From: Rotaria sordida
Taxonomy: Eukaryota > Rotifera > Eurotatoria > Philodinida > Philodinidae
Direction: 5' to 3'
Length of the DNA: 64,000 nt
NCBI GenBank assembly: GCA_905250125.1
Contig: CAJNOL010000389.1
Span: 82,527-146,526 of the forward strand
Position 1 is the stretch's first letter, and each line of letters opens with the position of its first letter. The position numbers and the translations under genes are program-made. Under the pieces are notes generated by a model that had not been told where the DNA came from, did not search any database, and was given only the letters and a program-made list of their open reading frames with translations. Of this stretch, positions 61,401 to 64,000 are shown piece after piece.

Positions 61401-63870
61401 CGAAAGAGGAAGAGTGGGGGCGTCTTTTTCTTCGATAATGTATAAGACGGAATCTTTTTATATCTAATCATATTCGAAGAACATGCAAAAGAACCCATGA
61501 AAATGACCTGCCAGCTAGATGAAATTTTGATTTGAGCTTTGGTTTAGATAGAGAAACTTGAGATCTATAATTCCAGACACAATGTGCTTGCTTACTTTTT
61601 CCTACATTTTCCTCAAAATCTCAAGCTACCTTGATAAAAAGTGTAAAAGCTTAGTAAAAACCTAGCGAAACTCCCTATGATTTGCTCATGTAAGTACATG
61701 ATCCCATTTGCGCAATGTTAGAATGTAATGAGACAACCATTTGCGTTGTATCTGGAACTGTAGATCTCAAGTCCCTCTATCTAAATCAAAAGTGAAAATC
61801 AAAATTACATCTAGCTGGCAGGTCATTTTCATGGGTTCTTTTGCATGTTCTTCGAATATGATTAGGTATAAAAGGATTCCGTCTTACACATTATCGGAGA
61901 AAAAGACGCCCCCACTCCTCCTCTTTCGATTGGTGAAAACCGCAGGTCGCTAGCTGCATCCGTTCGGGAGATATTCCTCTCAGAGTTTTCACCATTTACT
62001 TTTGGCGTCGACATTAGTTAATGATCGACTAACTTCCCAACCTAATTAATCGATATTCATTAAAAGTCTGAAAAGAATAACTCCCCAATAGTTCAATCAA
62101 TAGCTTTTGTCTCTCTAATGAAGATCAACATATGTTATTGCTAAAATCCTTTTAAACATTTATTATAATTTTTAATTTTTTTCATATCATTTATTATTAT
62201 AATATGATATTTTCTATAACGTTTGCTTTATTTTCCTTTTCAACTGTCATATATATAGTTTTAATACTATAATGAAAAATCAACTAACCTCCATAACAGT
62301 TGCTTGTAATTCATCAGTATATGATAAACGTTTAGCTAAAGTTGTTTGACATATTTCAATAATCATTGAAATTAATGAACCCATTCCATCACCAGTATGT
62401 GCTGATGTTGGTATCATAGAATAAAATTCATTTGGATCAGGATTTTTATAATAAAGTGCAACGTTAAGACCCTAAAACAAAAAAGAAAAGAAAAGAAAAT
62501 ATTTAATTTTTTCAAAAATAGAAAAAAAGAAAATAAATCTTTTTATTTATACTTGTTCAGCAAATTGAACAATAATATCATTACAACGTTTATCAAATTC
62601 ATTTTGTGTATTTTGACCTTGTTCTTGTAATACAAGTTCAACATTTTTTTTATTATCACCTTTCCAATTATATAATCGATCGATCTAAATATATAAAAAT
62701 AAAACAAAGAATTATTATTTAAAACAAAAAATTTCTTTCAATTAATTTTTAACCTTATTAAGTGCAATAATAAATGGTGTTTTTCTATCCATTATTAATT
62801 TTATTGATTCAAGTGTTTGTTGTTCTAATCCATGCATTAAATCAACAACAAGTATAGCCAAATCACAAAGAGATGAACCACGTGAACGTAAATTTTTAAA
62901 TGATTCATGTCCAGGTGTATCAATAATTAAAAGACCTGGTACAATATATTCACCTTCACGTGTTATTAATTTTCTACACATTTTCGTTCGTTCACGTAAT
63001 GTTTCTAATGGTACATTTGTTGCACCGATTTGTTGTGTTATACCACCAGCTTCACCATCTTGTACATGTGTACGACGTAGATTATCTAAAATTTTTGTTT
63101 TACCCGTATCAACATGACCCAATACACAGATAACAGGTGCACGAAGTACTTCAGATGAACGACGACTTTCACATAATTCATGACGTCGTTTTAAACGACG
63201 ACGTACACGTTCCATAGGTGTTGTTTGATCATTATCATCTTCATCAGTTGATGAACTTGTTTCATCACTTTCATCTGTTGATGTCTCTTCATCGGATGAT
63301 TCACCTTCTGAACTTTCATTATTTTCATTTGTAATTGTTGTTGTTGATGGAATAGAACTTGTCTGTTGAAAATTATTTCGATTATCTATGAAATATAAAA
63401 TTAGATTAGAGAAAAAAATTTAACATATGATTTGAAGAATTATTTTGATTGATTTTTGTTTTGTTAGAAATAATTAAAGGACTTTTCTGTTTTTATCTTT
63501 TTTTTTAGTAATATCCGATTGCGAAGGAGGAAACAGCAGGAATTTCAATCTTGAAGTTCCTACTGTTTTCTTCTCGTCGGTTTATATTTGTAAATTTTAT
63601 AAGTTAATTCATAAGAAATTTAGATAATAAGTAAAATTATTATTCTCAAAATTGAATTTCAAATGGAATTCAATCGAATTCATTACAATGATTGTTAGTA
63701 ATCTAAAGTGATCTATTGAATGTGTAAACGTCTATTATTATTATACTTTCTAATTTTTACGTAAGACATAAGTATATATTACTTTCTGTTGATGGACTTT
63801 CTGGTTCTTCAGCATTAATTGTTTCTTCTTCAGATTCTTGTTCCCAATTATCTTTCAAATTTTCTTCTTC
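58423..63870 (-). CDS. EIF5B: Eukaryotic translation initiation factor 5B, 5' end outside window
   Basis: The GTPase eIF5B joins the 60S subunit at the end of initiation. Exons seen, in order of transcription: 63870-63783, 63385-62754, 62684-62553, 62471-62289, 60212-60051, 59973-59710, 59640-59564, 59483-59416, 59067-58832, 58775-58614 and 58530-58423. They give the last 703 residues, all in phase; the acceptor at 63870 shows the gene continues upstream past the window end. The start is an acidic linker ([18 protein letters not shown]). G motifs follow: [23 protein letters not shown] and NKID, the last across an intron. Domain II is marked by [17 protein letters not shown], then [12 protein letters not shown] and GPVHRKDII, and domain IV by [14 protein letters not shown] and [13 protein letters not shown]. 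The end KKIFNVL matches eIF5B. The 2076-bp intron at 60213-62288 holds two palindromic elements. Confidence 0.95.
60770..61236. repeat. Palindromic MITE-like repeat, eIF5B intron
   Basis: The end GGTGGTGGAAAAAAGTTTAA pairs with inverse TTAAACTTTTTTCCACC near 61234. Internally, AACAATACCATTTTAAAGA and TCTTTAAAATGACATTGTT pair around a centre near 61000, and TCTAATGCATT...CTAGGTGAAC pairs with GTTCATCTAGTA...AATGCATTAGA. Short AT repeats flank the left end. Confidence 0.85.
61309..62019. repeat. Highly conserved long palindrome, eIF5B intron
   Basis: Arms of about 250 bp at 61309-61560 and 61770-62019 are inverted copies with few differences. Examples: CGAACGGATGCAGCTAGCGA pairs with TCGCTAGCTGCATCCGTTCG, and AATGACCTGCCAGCTAGATG with CATCTAGCTGGCAGGTCATT. 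The ends read AACTAATGTCGGCGCC and GGCGTCGACATTAGTT. It is clearly richer in GC than its surroundings and the least diverged palindrome in the window, so it is probably the youngest. No coding capacity. Confidence 0.9.
63386..63782. other. eIF5B intron, nothing recognised
   Basis: A 397-bp AT-rich intron within the acidic linker region of eIF5B. A GAAGGAGGAAACAGCAGGAA / TTCCTACTGTTTTCTTC pair at about 63522-63575 forms a small hairpin. Confidence 0.45.
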
Positions 63871-64000
63871 CTAGAAAAAAAGAACACAAATGTTTTACGA
63901 GATAAATCTTTCTAACTGAAAAATTGCCTTTGAATTCGAACTCTATACATAAAGTAGATTCCGATCAAATGTTAAAAAACTTCAAAAAGTATACGCTCTC

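Noticed and set aside
1-64000. CRISPR arrays, rRNA genes, intact tRNA genes
   Set aside because: None seen. No regularly spaced repeats; the only tRNA-like sequence is the degenerate SINE-like block at 46251-46325.

Overview
The window is nuclear DNA from an animal with a compact, strongly AT-rich genome. Genes are dense, most introns are 45-80 bp with GT..AG ends, and almost every gene is a recognisable metazoan ortholog. Tiny introns, small secreted and receptor-like families, two bacterial-looking enzyme families, and a splice-acceptor-like TTNAG just before most start codons (expected if messages receive a trans-spliced leader) together suggest a bdelloid rotifer. That assignment is inference; no species-specific marker was seen.

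Layout, left to right. Plus strand: STUB1/CHIP ubiquitin ligase (120-1860); about 3.6 kb of non-coding DNA with a fold-back repeat; a secreted Xaa-Pro aminopeptidase (5473-8092) and perhaps a tiny secreted ORF after it. A basic protein of unknown function lies on the minus strand (8950-9573). Then an ETFA pseudogene fragment (10593-10860), SURF2 (10896-11964) and, 118 bp later, a 32-exon UBA6-type E1 (12083-20172). Two tandem copies of a small secreted M15-peptidase-like gene (20588-21171, 22821-23407) flank a TA-bordered palindromic element. Next come a single-pass membrane protein with a Ser/Thr repeat stalk (24106-26269), a 2.3 kb gene-free stretch, a BTB protein (28542-31839), NDUFB7 with an in-frame stop (32050-34145), LAMTOR5 (34347-35628), OGG1 (36309-38249) and tomosyn/STXBP5 (39428-47207). 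The right part is on the minus strand: an intronless metallo-beta-lactamase-fold hydrolase (49212-50096), bifunctional PAPS synthetase with an unusual N-terminal exon (51585-55340), and the C-terminal 703 residues of eIF5B (58423 to at least 63870; its start lies beyond the window).

The genes are mainly housekeeping: ubiquitin activation and ligation (UBA6, STUB1, possibly the BTB adaptor), complex I (NDUFB7), Ragulator/mTORC1 (LAMTOR5), base excision repair (OGG1), SNARE regulation (tomosyn), sulfate activation (PAPSS) and translation initiation (eIF5B). They do not form one pathway. Short same-strand spacings (SURF2-UBA6; BTB-NDUFB7-LAMTOR5) could reflect co-transcription resolved by trans-splicing.

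The non-genic DNA is marked by at least nine long imperfect palindromes of about 150-950 bp, mostly in introns, including two families present twice in the window. There is also one tRNA-derived SINE-like insertion in a tomosyn intron. All exon coordinates were deduced by hand from splice signals, reading phase and family conservation.
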